Below are positions 1 through 7,760 of a DNA stretch of 64,000 nucleotides, piece by piece. The stretch is taken from positions 463,558 through 527,557 of the forward strand of contig NZ_LMSJ01000001.1 of the NCBI RefSeq assembly GCF_001428105.1, in the 5' to 3' direction. The notes beneath the pieces are model-generated. The model was not told the origin of the DNA. It did not search any database and saw nothing but the letters and a program-made list of their open reading frames with translations. Both the position numbers and the translations under genes were made by a program. Numbering within the stretch: the first letter of the stretch is position 1; each line of letters starts with the position of its first letter. The stretch comes from Paenibacillus sp. Soil766 (GTDB lineage Bacteria; Bacillota; Bacilli; Paenibacillales; NBRC-103111).

Positions 1-39
1 AGAGGAGATGCAGGAAAGTATTTCAGTCGTATCAAACAT

Positions 40-94
40 AAAAACAGCGGCAGCAATGGACAAGTAAATAATGTCCTAGAGCTCCGCTGTTTTT
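40..94. terminator. Inverted repeat, possible terminator
   Basis: AAAAACAGCGG (40-50) pairs perfectly with CCGCTGTTTTT (84-94) around a loop of about 33 bases. The T-run after the right arm would suit transcription on the plus strand, and the A-run before the left arm would suit minus-strand genes ending at 111. The long loop makes a real terminator uncertain. Confidence 0.4.
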
Positions 95-110
95 ATTTGG
101 CTATCTAACT

Positions 111-222
111 TTACAAATGAGAGCCCCCACTGGCATCAATCAATTGGCCGATTACCCAGCGACTATCGGAAGAAGCTAGAAAAGCAGCTATATCCGCGAC
201 ATCTTCTGGTTGCGCCCACCTT
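111..222 (-). pseudogene. C-terminal remnant of a short-chain dehydrogenase/reductase
   Basis: Read on the minus strand, this stretch gives WAQPEDVADIAAFLASSDSR and then WVIGQLIDASGGSHL before a stop. This is the usual C-terminal end of a classical SDR oxidoreductase, with the PEDVA..AAFLAS motif and the G.....DGG-like end. The remaining ~200 residues, including the NAD-binding TGxxxGxG and YxxxK sites, are absent. Immediately upstream the sequence switches to a siderophore-binding-protein fragment in a different frame, so the gene was cut by a deletion or rearrangement. No function is expected. Confidence 0.7.
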
Positions 223-446
223 CCATTAACGGATCAATGGCGTTAACAAAGACATGATTATTGGAAAAGGCATTCGTTTTCTTGAGAACTGGATTATTTT
301 TGAGTTCTTTAAGTGCATATTCTGTACCTTTATTTTCGCTAGTTGAAAATTGTAAAAATAAATAATCCGGATTCATCGCTGCCAGCGACTCAACCGAAAT
401 GGCATCCTGTGCCTTCGCCTGCTCGACCTGCTTCGGTAGATCAAAG
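223..446 (-). pseudogene. Internal fragment of a siderophore/iron ABC transporter binding protein
   Basis: Minus-strand translation contains SVESLAAMNPDYLFLQFS, KNNPVLKKTNAFSNNHVFVN and a preceding KQVEQAKAQDAI. This is the pattern of the second lobe of FecB/FhuD-type substrate-binding proteins, where the 'leaL.PDyi' strand is followed by 'nP.wk.l.A.knnrVy'. Only about 75 residues remain, with no lipoprotein signal and no C-terminal end. It joins an SDR remnant on one side and the promoter region of a plus-strand pseudogene on the other. The open frame running to 604 on the minus strand is a shadow of that plus-strand fragment, not part of this gene. Confidence 0.6.
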
Positions 447-461
447 TAAATTAAGAAAGTA

Positions 462-476
462 AGAAAACGCTTCCAA
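462..476 (-). promoter_or_regulatory. Candidate cre (CcpA) site
   Basis: The minus-strand sequence TTGGAAGCGTTTTCT matches the Gram-positive catabolite-responsive element consensus WTGNAANCGNWNNCW at every defined position. It lies just upstream of the AGGAGG ribosome site (481-486) and start codon (495) of a secreted-protein pseudogene. That position would fit repression of a carbohydrate gene. Occupation by CcpA is inferred from the match only. Confidence 0.5.
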
Positions 477-494
477 CCCAAGGAGGAATGGTTT

Positions 495-744
495 ATGTAA
501 GTACTTCGTCGTTCGTTTTTTATTGTTATGGTTGTCATTGCGTCCCTGTTCGGCAGCTTAACTGCCAGTGCTGCCGTGTACGGGAGCAGAACCGTCGACT
601 TCACGCAATGGGCAGTATGGACGACTTATGGAACCTCGCAAGTTAATACCGATTTCGGTAATACGAAAACATTACAAGGAGGAAGCCGAATTAAAGTCAA
701 TGACCAAGGCGAATTGCGTTTGCGTCCTAAACTGCCGGTTTACA
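495..744 (+). pseudogene. Secreted protein N-terminus with stop at codon 2
   Basis: An AGGAGG site at 481-486 precedes ATG at 495, but the next codon (498-500) is TAA. Beyond it the same frame encodes VLRRSFFIVMVVIASLFGSL followed by TASAAVYG, a clear signal peptide. A mature start VYGSRTVDFTQWAVWTTYGT follows, resembling N-termini of secreted polysaccharide-degrading enzymes (for example lyases) of Paenibacillus; that comparison is from memory. The frame loses meaning near 740, where a histidine kinase fragment on the opposite strand begins. A late restart at 528 would give a protein without a proper signal n-region. A candidate cre site lies just upstream. Confidence 0.65.
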
Positions 745-1335
745 TTAGGTACTCGGCATCCTTAGCAGCATTCTTGTCCTGGTTAAAGTCTCGCTTTCGA
801 TTGATAATCCAAATGCTTCCCCGTATACCATCTGTATACGCCGGTGCACATTGACTAAGCCAATTCCACCTTTGTGACCGGGTTCAAGATCAAGCAGTTT
901 ATTCAGCTTCAATTTCTCTGTCAGCTCATTCAATCTCGTATTTGTCATACCCACGCCGTTATCCTCTACGGTAACGATAAATTCACCATCCTCTATATAA
1001 GCGTCAATTCGGATGTAGTGATGAGGTTCAAGGCCGTCTGGGAAAGCATGTTGGAACACATTTTCAACATGCGGCTGCAGGGTTAGTCGCACCATATTTC
1101 GAAGTAAATACTCGGGAGGTATAATGACATCAATTTCAAAGTCCCAGCCGGTACGATAATTCATGATCATCATATAATTTAGAACATGTTTTAATTCATT
1201 TACTATCGTAACCTCTTCCAAATTTGTCTTAACAGCATATCGGAACATATCCGCCAAATATTTGACAATGCCCATAATTTCTTTAGAATCCTGAATAACC
1301 GCATAACAGGCGATCGTTTATAGCGTATTATTTAA
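745..1335 (-). pseudogene. YesM-type sensor histidine kinase, C-terminal fragment
   Basis: The fragment encodes the ATP-binding half of a LytS/YesM-family histidine kinase. It carries LQPHVENVFQHAF (N-box), VEDNGVGM (G1) and GHKGGIGLVNVHRRI (G2). The coding sense continues upstream of the first ATG as HFLNNTL, an amber-like TAA, then TIACYAVIQDSKEIMG. The phospho-acceptor motif (usually PHFLYNTL) is therefore degraded and followed by an in-frame stop at about 1318. The sensor and membrane domains are missing, replaced by a transposase remnant. Such kinases normally pair with AraC-type response regulators beside sugar transporters. Confidence 0.8.
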
Positions 1336-1440
1336 AAAATGTAAAGGTCTCGATGCTCCAACGCATTCCGTAGATTCGAATGATCTCCTCTGCACTTACC
1401 GTCAGATCGGTGCTGAGGATCGCCGTAGCTGCGAAAGTTG
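1336..1440 (-). mobile_element. IS4-type transposase remnant
   Basis: Minus-strand translation reads TFAATAILSTDLTVSAEEII then RIYGMRWSIET. This is characteristic of the C-terminal catalytic region of IS4-family DDE transposases, where 'iYg.RW.IE.fFk' includes the catalytic glutamate. Only about 35 codons survive. It directly adjoins the broken histidine kinase, so insertion and later deletion of this element may have removed the front of that kinase gene. Confidence 0.6.
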
Positions 1441-1498
1441 AGTTAGTTATCTTTATTTTAGGTGAATGAATTAACTTTGCGATAAATAGTCAATCCTC

Positions 1499-1540
1499 TC
1501 AAAAAAATCAAAAGCCCTGCGATTTTACATCGCAAGGCCG
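1499..1540 (-). terminator. Rho-independent terminator of the truncated ATPase gene
   Basis: TGCGAT (1518-1523) pairs with ATCGCA (1529-1534) around TTTAC. On the minus strand it is followed by CTTTTGATTTTTTT. It lies 20 bases beyond the stop codon of the minus-strand ABC ATPase fragment. Confidence 0.6.
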
Positions 1541-1560
1541 GTTATTGCTTATATATTCAT

Positions 1561-1896
1561 TTAATCAATTAAACGTCCATCCCGAAACCTCACAACCCGC
1601 AACGCCTGCTCCGCAACCTGCCGATCATGTGTAATTACAATAATCGTCCTGCCCTGTTCATTCAGCCGACTGAAAATACCCATGATCTCCGCGCCCGTCT
1701 TCGAATCCAGTGCCCCCGTCGGCTCATCCGCCAAAATAATCGGCGGATCGCCAGCCAACGTTCGAGCAATCGCAACTCGCTGCTGCTGCCCGCCGGACAG
1801 CTCCGAAGGAAAGTGCTTCCGACGGTCCAGCAAATCAACCGCTTCCAATGCCTGCACTACCAATGGCTCCCGCTGCTTCCTCGATAATCCCCGATA
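1561..1896 (-). pseudogene. LolD/MacB-type ABC ATPase, C-terminal half
   Basis: The fragment keeps the ABC signature [16 protein letters not shown], Walker [12 protein letters not shown] with the D-loop, and the H-loop [12 protein letters not shown]. It starts inside the family sequence at [13 protein letters not shown], so Walker A and the first ~120 residues are gone. It is a third, truncated relative of the two full-length copies at 27560-28231 and 58270-58941. The junction at about 1896 is with an IS110 transposase fragment in another frame. The reading frame is intact to the stop, but without Walker A it cannot be an ATPase. Confidence 0.85.
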
Positions 1897-2438
1897 ATAT
1901 CCAGCCAGCGAATGATTCGGTTCTGAAGCCGTATGCTATTCGCCACCCAAAACTCTCGATCGCTCATGATAACGCGCAATCTCTGAAAAGAATGTGATTG
2001 CTTCGTGTATTCAGAGTAATACCCCCGACTAACAACATCTGCGATGACAAGAGCGTCCTTCGGATCATTTTTGGAAGGAGAATTATCTCTATTCTCCTTG
2101 TTTCTCTTAGTCGTAACTGGGTTCACCAGAACAACGCTTAACCTCTGTTCTACCAACCAATTCGCTAAATTGAACCAGTAGTGTCCCGTCGGTTCCATTC
2201 CAATTATTATGTTGTTCAATCGGTGTTTCTGCTGCAACTCACTAACCCAACGGCCAAACCTTTCAAACCCATCTTTGTTGTTGGCAAAGGAAAGATGACG
2301 TTTTGAAAGAACAATTCCGCGAAAGTTCGTTGCCTGTGCAACATGGGCATCTTTCGCCATGTCGATGCCAATTACTAAGTGAGTTGGAGTTATTCGTTCT
2401 ATCCGTTGATTTTGTTCGTCTGATTGCTTAAACTTCAT
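1897..2438 (-). mobile_element. IS110-family transposase, N-terminal fragment
   Basis: The start at 2438 has an AAGGAGG site at 2446-2452. The protein shows the IS110 DEDD domain: HLVIGIDMAKDAHVAQA with the first Asp, IIIGMEPTGHYW with the catalytic Glu, and VLVNPVTTKRNKENRD followed by KNDPKDALVIADVV with the last acidic pair. Translation stays IS110-like to RIIRWLDI and then runs into the ABC ATPase sequence. The C-terminal Transposase_20 domain with its serine is lost. About 180 of the usual ~400 residues remain, so the element cannot move itself. A nested hairpin covers the ribosome site (separate entry). Confidence 0.9.
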
Positions 2439-2441
2439 AAA

Positions 2442-2504
2442 GAGCGCCTCCTTGATGGTGTTGGGTTTCAAACCCGTGGACAAGCCCATCATACCGAGGC
2501 GCTC
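2442..2504 (-). promoter_or_regulatory. Hairpin masking the IS110 transposase ribosome-binding site
   Basis: Three nested inverted repeats precede the transposase start. GAGCGCCTC (2442-2450) pairs with GAGGCGCTC (2496-2504), TGATGG (2453-2458) with CCATCA (2486-2491), and GGGTTTCAAACCC (2463-2475) is itself palindromic. In minus-strand RNA the AAGGAGG site lies inside the outer stem. This is the geometry that limits transposase translation from read-through transcripts in several IS families; for this element it is inference. Confidence 0.65.
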
Positions 2505-2554
2505 CTTTTTTGACAAAGACCATTTCTTAGGTCCTACAGGAAGGTTCAACAGAC

Positions 2555-2582
2555 AACGGCAGCCTATCGGCCGGCTGCCGTC
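2555..2582. repeat. Inverted repeat outside the IS110 fragment
   Basis: ACGGCAGCC and GGCTGCCGT form a 9-bp perfect inverted repeat around a short spacer (TATCGGCC region). It lies just outside the IS110 upstream end. It may be a terminator of the former neighbour or an IS end structure; there is no convincing T-run. Confidence 0.4.
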
Positions 2583-2667
2583 ATGTCTTAATTGAACTAT
2601 AGTCTCCGTTAGGTTACATTTTCTGCAGAAACTCAGACTCGCTCACACCGATAGAACTCAGCCAGAG

Positions 2668-2946
2668 TTAACCCCAGTAATTTTTCATGAGGTCTGAGAC
2701 CCAGAGTGGTTGCTTGATCTCCCGATACTGAGTAAATTCCTTCATTACTGGTTTTAAATCTAGTACTGGTGTCCCATTTATGGCATCAAGTCCTTTAACA
2801 TAAATCTTTTTGCCTTCACGTATTATTAATTCTACTGTAGTTAGTCCGATTTTGTTTGGTCTATTCTTTCCTCATTGGGCGAAGATTCCCACTTTCGGAT
2901 ACGCTTTGTTATTCCGTGGGTGTCTTGCTTCAATTTCAGGGTCCTA
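2668..2946 (-). pseudogene. TrmO/TsaA-family tRNA methyltransferase remnant
   Basis: The minus strand reads EIEARHPRNNKAYPKVGIFA, Q, a TGA stop, GKNRPNKIGLTTVELI, then KIYVKGLDAINGTPVLDLKP and QPLWVSDLMKNYWG before TAA. This is the conserved core of the TrmO/TsaA (UPF0066) family, which methylates N6 of t6A37 in tRNA using SAM: RHP, GIFAxRxxxRPNxIGLTxVxL and GLDxxxGTPVLDLKP. The TGA replaces the conserved Arg after FAQ. A TAG closes the frame just upstream, and the N-terminal third is not recognisable. Clearly a dead copy. Confidence 0.8.
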
Positions 2947-3039
2947 CAAAATCTAGAACAACATTAGGGGTTGTTAGATTTGGTGGTCACAAAGAAATTG
3001 GTGAGACAGGTTGGGAGTGTACTTCACGAGAAAAATCCA

Positions 3040-3893
3040 TCGAATTGTACCCAATCAGAACCTTCTTCATCTAAGAGTTTGCTAACCTATATTTTGAAGT
3101 CGCGGGTGTTGATGCCCGGCGTCTCTCCGCCTGCAGCAGCGCGTTTCACCACAAATCGGTACAGGTTATACCTCTTTTAAAGATCGATCTACAGTCACTG
3201 CGGTCGGGTCCAGTTGCGCACCATTTGCTGTTGCTAAGAACGGTGGATTTGAATGGTTAACTGCACCGGAAAGTGATCCGAGGGATACAGTCCGTTCTCG
3301 CCATAGTGGTTAATTTCCATCGATTCAACTGTTCCGGCGGCAAGCTGGAAAATCCAGTCAATATGGTGGTCTGTGGTGTTACCGTTATAGTTGCTGACGG
3401 TGGAAGAATTATTGAAGTCATGCCCGCTCTGGGTCCAGACATCGCTAAAATCCGACTGTTCAATTATGGAGTAAGCGCTCTCGGTTTCTGGAGAATTAAG
3501 ATCTCGTCCAATAAATACAGGCGTATCTGCCTAGTATACAATGTTGGAATATTCATCCGTCTTGTTTCCGTATCTCGATGTACCCAGCGACTGGTAGTTT
3601 CCGTTAAGATGAGTTACAAAGTAATCGATTTGTGCAGAATAAGCCTCCTGCATGCCGACAATATCGGGACCAAATGAATTGATGACACTCACTGCCCTAT
3701 CTTTGCGGTTATCCCAGGAGTTTACAGTACCGTCATCCCCGTGCAGATTGCGTACATTAAATGTCATTAGCTTCAGCTGTGCTGTCTGCGTCGCCACCGC
3801 TTCTGCGGTTGATACTGGAGCAACTATGCCTACGAGTCCGGCCATCCAAGCACCTAACTTCATTAGTACCATCCATTTTTTCCTCCTCATCAT
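3040..3893 (-). pseudogene. Secreted EEP phosphoesterase with discoidin domain, decayed third copy
   Basis: The start (3893) opens a signal peptide ending STAEA, then the EEP start LMTFNVRNLHGDDGTVNSWD and IVGMQEAYSAQIDYF. After EYSNIVY there is a TAG, and the same frame resumes at ADTPVFIGRDLNSPE. Compared with the intact relative at 17767-19779, about 85 residues holding the catalytic His segment are deleted. DHHIDWIFQ and YPSDHFPVQL follow in frame. Beyond about 3250, discoidin-like pieces (SNSKWCATGPD; LYRFVVKRAAAGGETPGINT) occur in shifted frames. A CAG-to-TAG change is likely after DFKI. It sits downstream of the GH38 gene and was probably a working member of locus A once. Confidence 0.85.
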
Positions 3894-4047
3894 CTTAAGC
3901 CCTCTCCATTCTTGGATCTTCTCTTGCTCCCTTCATGCTAAAATATCTGTCTTAATCCTGTAAGTTTAAAAATGCTGCATTTCCTTTCACATCGCGGTGC
4001 CGCTATTGCCAAAAAGCGGCCAGCTTCCGCCTCCTCCCGGGTTCATT

Positions 4048-7000
4048 TTAGGAAAGGGCAATGTTCAGCGTCTTAATCTCATACGGCTCCAAGGCCACTT
4101 CGATCTGCTGCCCGCCGTAAGGAAGTGGGGACGGACGCTCCTCCATCAGGTCGGTTTCCTCCGCCGAACGGATTTGGCCGAGATACGGATCCACCGTTAC
4201 GGCCGCCTTCGTGCGGATGCCACCGAATTCATATAGCCGCACGATCAGTGTCTGGCTGTCCTCGGCTTTTTTGACCGTGTCGATCATGACATTACGGACG
4301 TCAGTCTTTATTATTCCAAGCACATCTGGGAGACTGGAGTCGCCATGCACCGCAGATACCATCAGCGGAGCGTTCAGTTCGCACGCAGCCTGATGCGTCC
4401 CCGCTTCATACCATCCTCCACTGTGCGGAAACAAGGAGTACGTGAACTCATGTATTCCCTGATCTGCATTTCCATCAGGATATACAGCGGATTTGATCAA
4501 GCTCAGACGGATGACATGATTGCGGATGTCGTGTCCATATTTGCAGTCGTTCAGCAGACTGACGCCATAGCCACCTTCAGATAGATCCACCCAGCGCTGA
4601 GCAACGGATTCAAAACGGGCATAATCCCAGCTTGTGTTCCAATGCGTCGGTCGTTCCACGTTGCCAAACTGGATTTCGTACGTCGCTTTGGTCGATCGGA
4701 TTTCCACGGGAAAGGCTGTTTTCAACAGCTGTTGATGCTCGTTCCAGTTTGCACGGGTTTTAAAATCAATACGCGGATGGTTGCGGTACACCGTCAGAAG
4801 CTGCTCGATGGTGGAATTATGGTAGCTGTACACCAACTTCAGCACGCCCCGCAGCGGGCCTGCTTCCAGTATGGTCAGCTCCTTCAGATCGTCCACGATG
4901 GTCATTTTCTCCTGGTAATAAATATCGATATCCCAGGCGTCATGCTTCATCGGCTTATCTTCGAATACCTGGAGCACGTTTGCCGGTTCGCCCGGCTTCA
5001 GCAACTCGCGTCCGGCTTGCTTGTCATAGAGAGAAGCGATTTGACCGTTCTTGTTCAGGCGGATGCTGTAAAACGGCGTCTCGATCCGGTCGGCTGCAAT
5101 GCTCCAGAAATCGGAGGCATACTCCGCGGGCTGCTGTATGTTCGGAGCGCTTTCAGCCTGCGCTTGTTCCGCGTCTGGTTCGAGGCGTCCATAAACGGTT
5201 ATATAGCCGTATGCTGGCACATCCTGAACCGCCACCAGGACCTTGTCGGCATCCGCAGTTCTGGCAGCCGCCGCCTGGGTATCCAGCTTCACGCCTTCTG
5301 CCGCATACCATGTGAGCCCTGCCGCCCCGTCGATATCAATCTCCGCTAAGAAAGACCGCGTCCAGCCCAGTGCGTTAAAGATCCGGACGGGAACTCCTTT
5401 TCCCTCCATTCTACCGATTTCGCCGCCAATCCGCCCATTCAAACCGCCGAATCCCTGTTCAATCGCCGAGAGAGCAAGCTGTTCCGATTCCTCATATTCG
5501 ATCCTGCTGTCCTCATACACTTCATGGATCGAAGAGCCCGGAATGATGTCATGGAACTGGTTGCGCAGCACGATCTCCCAGCTTTCGGCAAGCTGCTCCG
5601 ACGGATAGACATGCTCGGGATTCAACACCAGCGCCAACGAGTTCAAGAATTCCGCGTGATGCAGCAGCAGCTCCATGCGCCGGTTCATCCGCTTATTATA
5701 GGCCTGGGAGGTGTATGTTCCCCGGTGGCCTTCAAGATACAGCTCTCCATCCCATAAATGCAGCTGCGGCTGATCCTTGACCTGCTCCTCAAGCTGGACA
5801 AAGAAATCCTCCGCTCCCCCCGCCTTGACCTGAGGCGCTCCGGGCATATCTTCATAACGACGCACGGCCTCCAGCATATCGCGTGTCGGTCCCCCGCCTC
5901 CGTCACCCCAGCCATAAGCCAGCAGCAGCTGGTCATTGATGTCCTTCTGACGGTAATTGTTCCACAAACCCTGGATCGAGGCGCCAGTCACATTGCCGTT
6001 GTATGTATAGTAGCTGCTGCCGTCATTATCCGGCGTTGTAATGTAATGCGTCAGCATTTCCGTGCCATCGATCCCTCTCCACGTAAATGTATCGTAGGGA
6101 AAACGGTTGTACTGGCTCCAGCTGATTTTGGTCGTCATGAAATAATCAATGCCGCTTTTCTTCAGGATCTGCGGAAGCGCCCAGCTGTAGCCGAACACGT
6201 CAGGCAGCCACAGTACGCGATTATCCACGCCGAACTCGTTCCGGAAAAAGCGTTTGCCTGTCAGCAGCTGGCGCACCAGGGATTCGCCGGAAGGAATATT
6301 GCAGTCCGCTTCCAGCCACATGGCTCCGGTGGCCTCCCAATTCCCACTCTGGACGCGGTCTTTGATCTTCGCGTACAGCGTAGGGAAGTCTTTTTTTAGG
6401 TAGGCATATAGTTGTGGCTGCGATTGAAGAAATACATACTCAGGGAAGCGGTCCATCAGCGTAAGAACCGTCGAGAACGATCGTCCAGACTTCTCACGAG
6501 TATGCTGCAGACGCCACAGCCAAGCTACGTCGATGTGACAGTGTCCCACCGCCGTAATTTGTGGACGGGGGCCACGCGGGATGGCCTCAAGCCGCTCGCG
6601 CAGCGTTTGGCGAGCCTGTGCCGCAGATGCATAGAAGGCCTCTGAGCCGGGCCTGCTCCAGTCCAGCTGGCGGAAGGCCGCTTCCAGCGCGTCTGTCAGC
6701 GCACGCCTTTCCAGTTGGCGTTCGTCCAGCTGCTTCACAGTTTGCAGCATATGCAGCGACGTATAATACAAATCATCCACATCCGCATCCAGAACCGCCA
6801 CGCTCAGCGAATCAATGCGGTGATCAAACGGCATCCGACCATCCGGCACCTTCAGTCCGCTCCATGCATAAATGGCCAGCTCCACATGGCCCGCCTCCAC
6901 CGCGCTTCTCGGGAAAAATAACTCTGCATGATTGCGATCAAGCGCCTGCAGCGGCTCCCCGTCCAGATAAACCTGTGCTTCATACCCTCTGGTATTTCCT

Positions 7001-7275
7001 CCGCTTGTTTCCCCGAGCTTGATGAGACCAATCACATCCTGCCCTTTCCAACTACTTGGAAATTCGACCTTCATAATAAACCAGGCATAACGGTCTCTGC
7101 CGCCCCAGCGGTCACCAACGCAAACCACCGTTCCACCTTCCATCTGCTGACGCGCTTCATCCAAATCCTTCACATCTGGAACAATATTAACGTCAATTAA
7201 CGTCCGACTTTCGCGATATCTTAATCCAGTGAGTTCCCGGATGCGGCTTTCCAATTTCTGCAGTACGAATCTCAT
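4048..7275 (-). CDS. GH38 alpha-mannosidase
   Basis: A 1075-residue cytoplasmic enzyme (no signal peptide) expected to remove alpha-linked mannose from imported oligosaccharides. It has an N-terminal beta region (~1-240), then the GH38 catalytic barrel starting GHCHIDVAWLW near residue 245 (zinc ligands His and Asp). The nucleophile region WLPDVFGYSW is near residue 358, and GWGDGGGGPTRDML follows. A helical domain with ELLLHHAEFLNSLA and a large C-terminal beta-sandwich complete it. Length and order match bacterial GH38 of the ~1000-residue type. I chose the ATG at 7275 because GGGAGGAG lies 11 bases upstream; the ATG at 7296 overlaps that site. A strong terminator at 7612-7653 separates it from the upstream EEP gene, so it probably has its own promoter. 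Confidence 0.93.
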   Translation of the reverse strand: MRFVLQKLESRIRELTGLRYRESRTLIDVNIVPDVKDLDEARQQMEGGTVVCVGDRWGGRDRYAWFIMKVEFPSSWKGQDVIGLIKLGETSGGNTRGYEAQVYLDGEPLQALDRNHAELFFPRSAVEAGHVELAIYAWSGLKVPDGRMPFDHRIDSLSVAVLDADVDDLYYTSLHMLQTVKQLDERQLERRALTDALEAAFRQLDWSRPGSEAFYASAAQARQTLRERLEAIPRGPRPQITAVGHCHIDVAWLWRLQHTREKSGRSFSTVLTLMDRFPEYVFLQSQPQLYAYLKKDFPTLYAKIKDRVQSGNWEATGAMWLEADCNIPSGESLVRQLLTGKRFFRNEFGVDNRVLWLPDVFGYSWALPQILKKSGIDYFMTTKISWSQYNRFPYDTFTWRGIDGTEMLTHYITTPDNDGSSYYTYNGNVTGASIQGLWNNYRQKDINDQLLLAYGWGDGGGGPTRDMLEAVRRYEDMPGAPQVKAGGAEDFFVQLEEQVKDQPQLHLWDGELYLEGHRGTYTSQAYNKRMNRRMELLLHHAEFLNSLALVLNPEHVYPSEQLAESWEIVLRNQFHDIIPGSSIHEVYEDSRIEYEESEQLALSAIEQGFGGLNGRIGGEIGRMEGKGVPVRIFNALGWTRSFLAEIDIDGAAGLTWYAAEGVKLDTQAAAARTADADKVLVAVQDVPAYGYITVYGRLEPDAEQAQAESAPNIQQPAEYASDFWSIAADRIETPFYSIRLNKNGQIASLYDKQAGRELLKPGEPANVLQVFEDKPMKHDAWDIDIYYQEKMTIVDDLKELTILEAGPLRGVLKLVYSYHNSTIEQLLTVYRNHPRIDFKTRANWNEHQQLLKTAFPVEIRSTKATYEIQFGNVERPTHWNTSWDYARFESVAQRWVDLSEGGYGVSLLNDCKYGHDIRNHVIRLSLIKSAVYPDGNADQGIHEFTYSLFPHSGGWYEAGTHQAACELNAPLMVSAVHGDSSLPDVLGIIKTDVRNVMIDTVKKAEDSQTLIVRLYEFGGIRTKAAVTVDPYLGQIRSAEETDLMEERPSPLPYGGQQIEVALEPYEIKTLNIALS

Positions 7276-7611
7276 GCTTAATTTTGCTCCTCCCATTTGC
7301 TTCGATTAGCCTGTTACAAGAGCTCTCTATTGAAACCGGCAAGACTTATAATTTCCATCCTAAAATAATATTTGAAAGCTGTAACTCTCAAAAAGCTGCT
7401 ATTCCTTCCAAATTACGGTTTTCCATTTTTTAAAAAACCGGCTACCATTTTAATATTTGATGATAACGCCCCTTTTTAAGCCCCTTCTGCACCTTAAAAT
7501 CTCCCATACCTTCTCTCTATCGCAGTCTTGTTGTACTGGAATCGTAATCGTTCAAAAGTGGAAATTGAATCAATACACTCACCTACTCCAGATTAATACC
7601 CAAATAATACC

Positions 7612-7653
7612 AAAAAAAGTACAGCATCCTCAATTTTATTGAGTGGGCTGTAC
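7612..7653 (-). terminator. Strong rho-independent terminator after the EEP gene
   Basis: On the minus strand GTACAGC ... GCTGTAC encloses a second stem CTCAAT/ATTGAG and is followed by seven T residues (7612-7618). It ends the transcript of the importer-DUF1861-HAD-EEP operon. The rest of the 7276-7760 gap shows no other coding or structural signal and should contain the GH38 promoter. Confidence 0.85.
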
Positions 7654-7760
7654 ATTTGATGCATCTAAGGAATTTTTTCAGTGTTCTCCCTGTAGTGATG
7701 GGCTTTTCCTGTTTCCTTTCTGGACGGCAGCCCAGTCCAAATTTGGAATAGGATCAAAAT

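Noticed and set aside
188..604. One 138-codon minus-strand protein
   Set aside because: Its first half is the antisense of a signal-peptide pseudogene and promoter, and its end runs into an SDR remnant in the wrong frame. Only the middle ~75 codons are protein-like.
3251..3677. Plus-strand frame of 134 codons at 3273-3677
   Set aside because: It is the antisense of the decayed EEP domain, whose motifs (HIDWIFQ, YPSDHFPVQL) are clear on the minus strand.
4642..7200. Many plus-strand open frames opposite the GH38 gene (up to 235 codons)
   Set aside because: GC-richer antisense of a clear GH38 coding sequence; no ribosome sites, no recognisable motifs.
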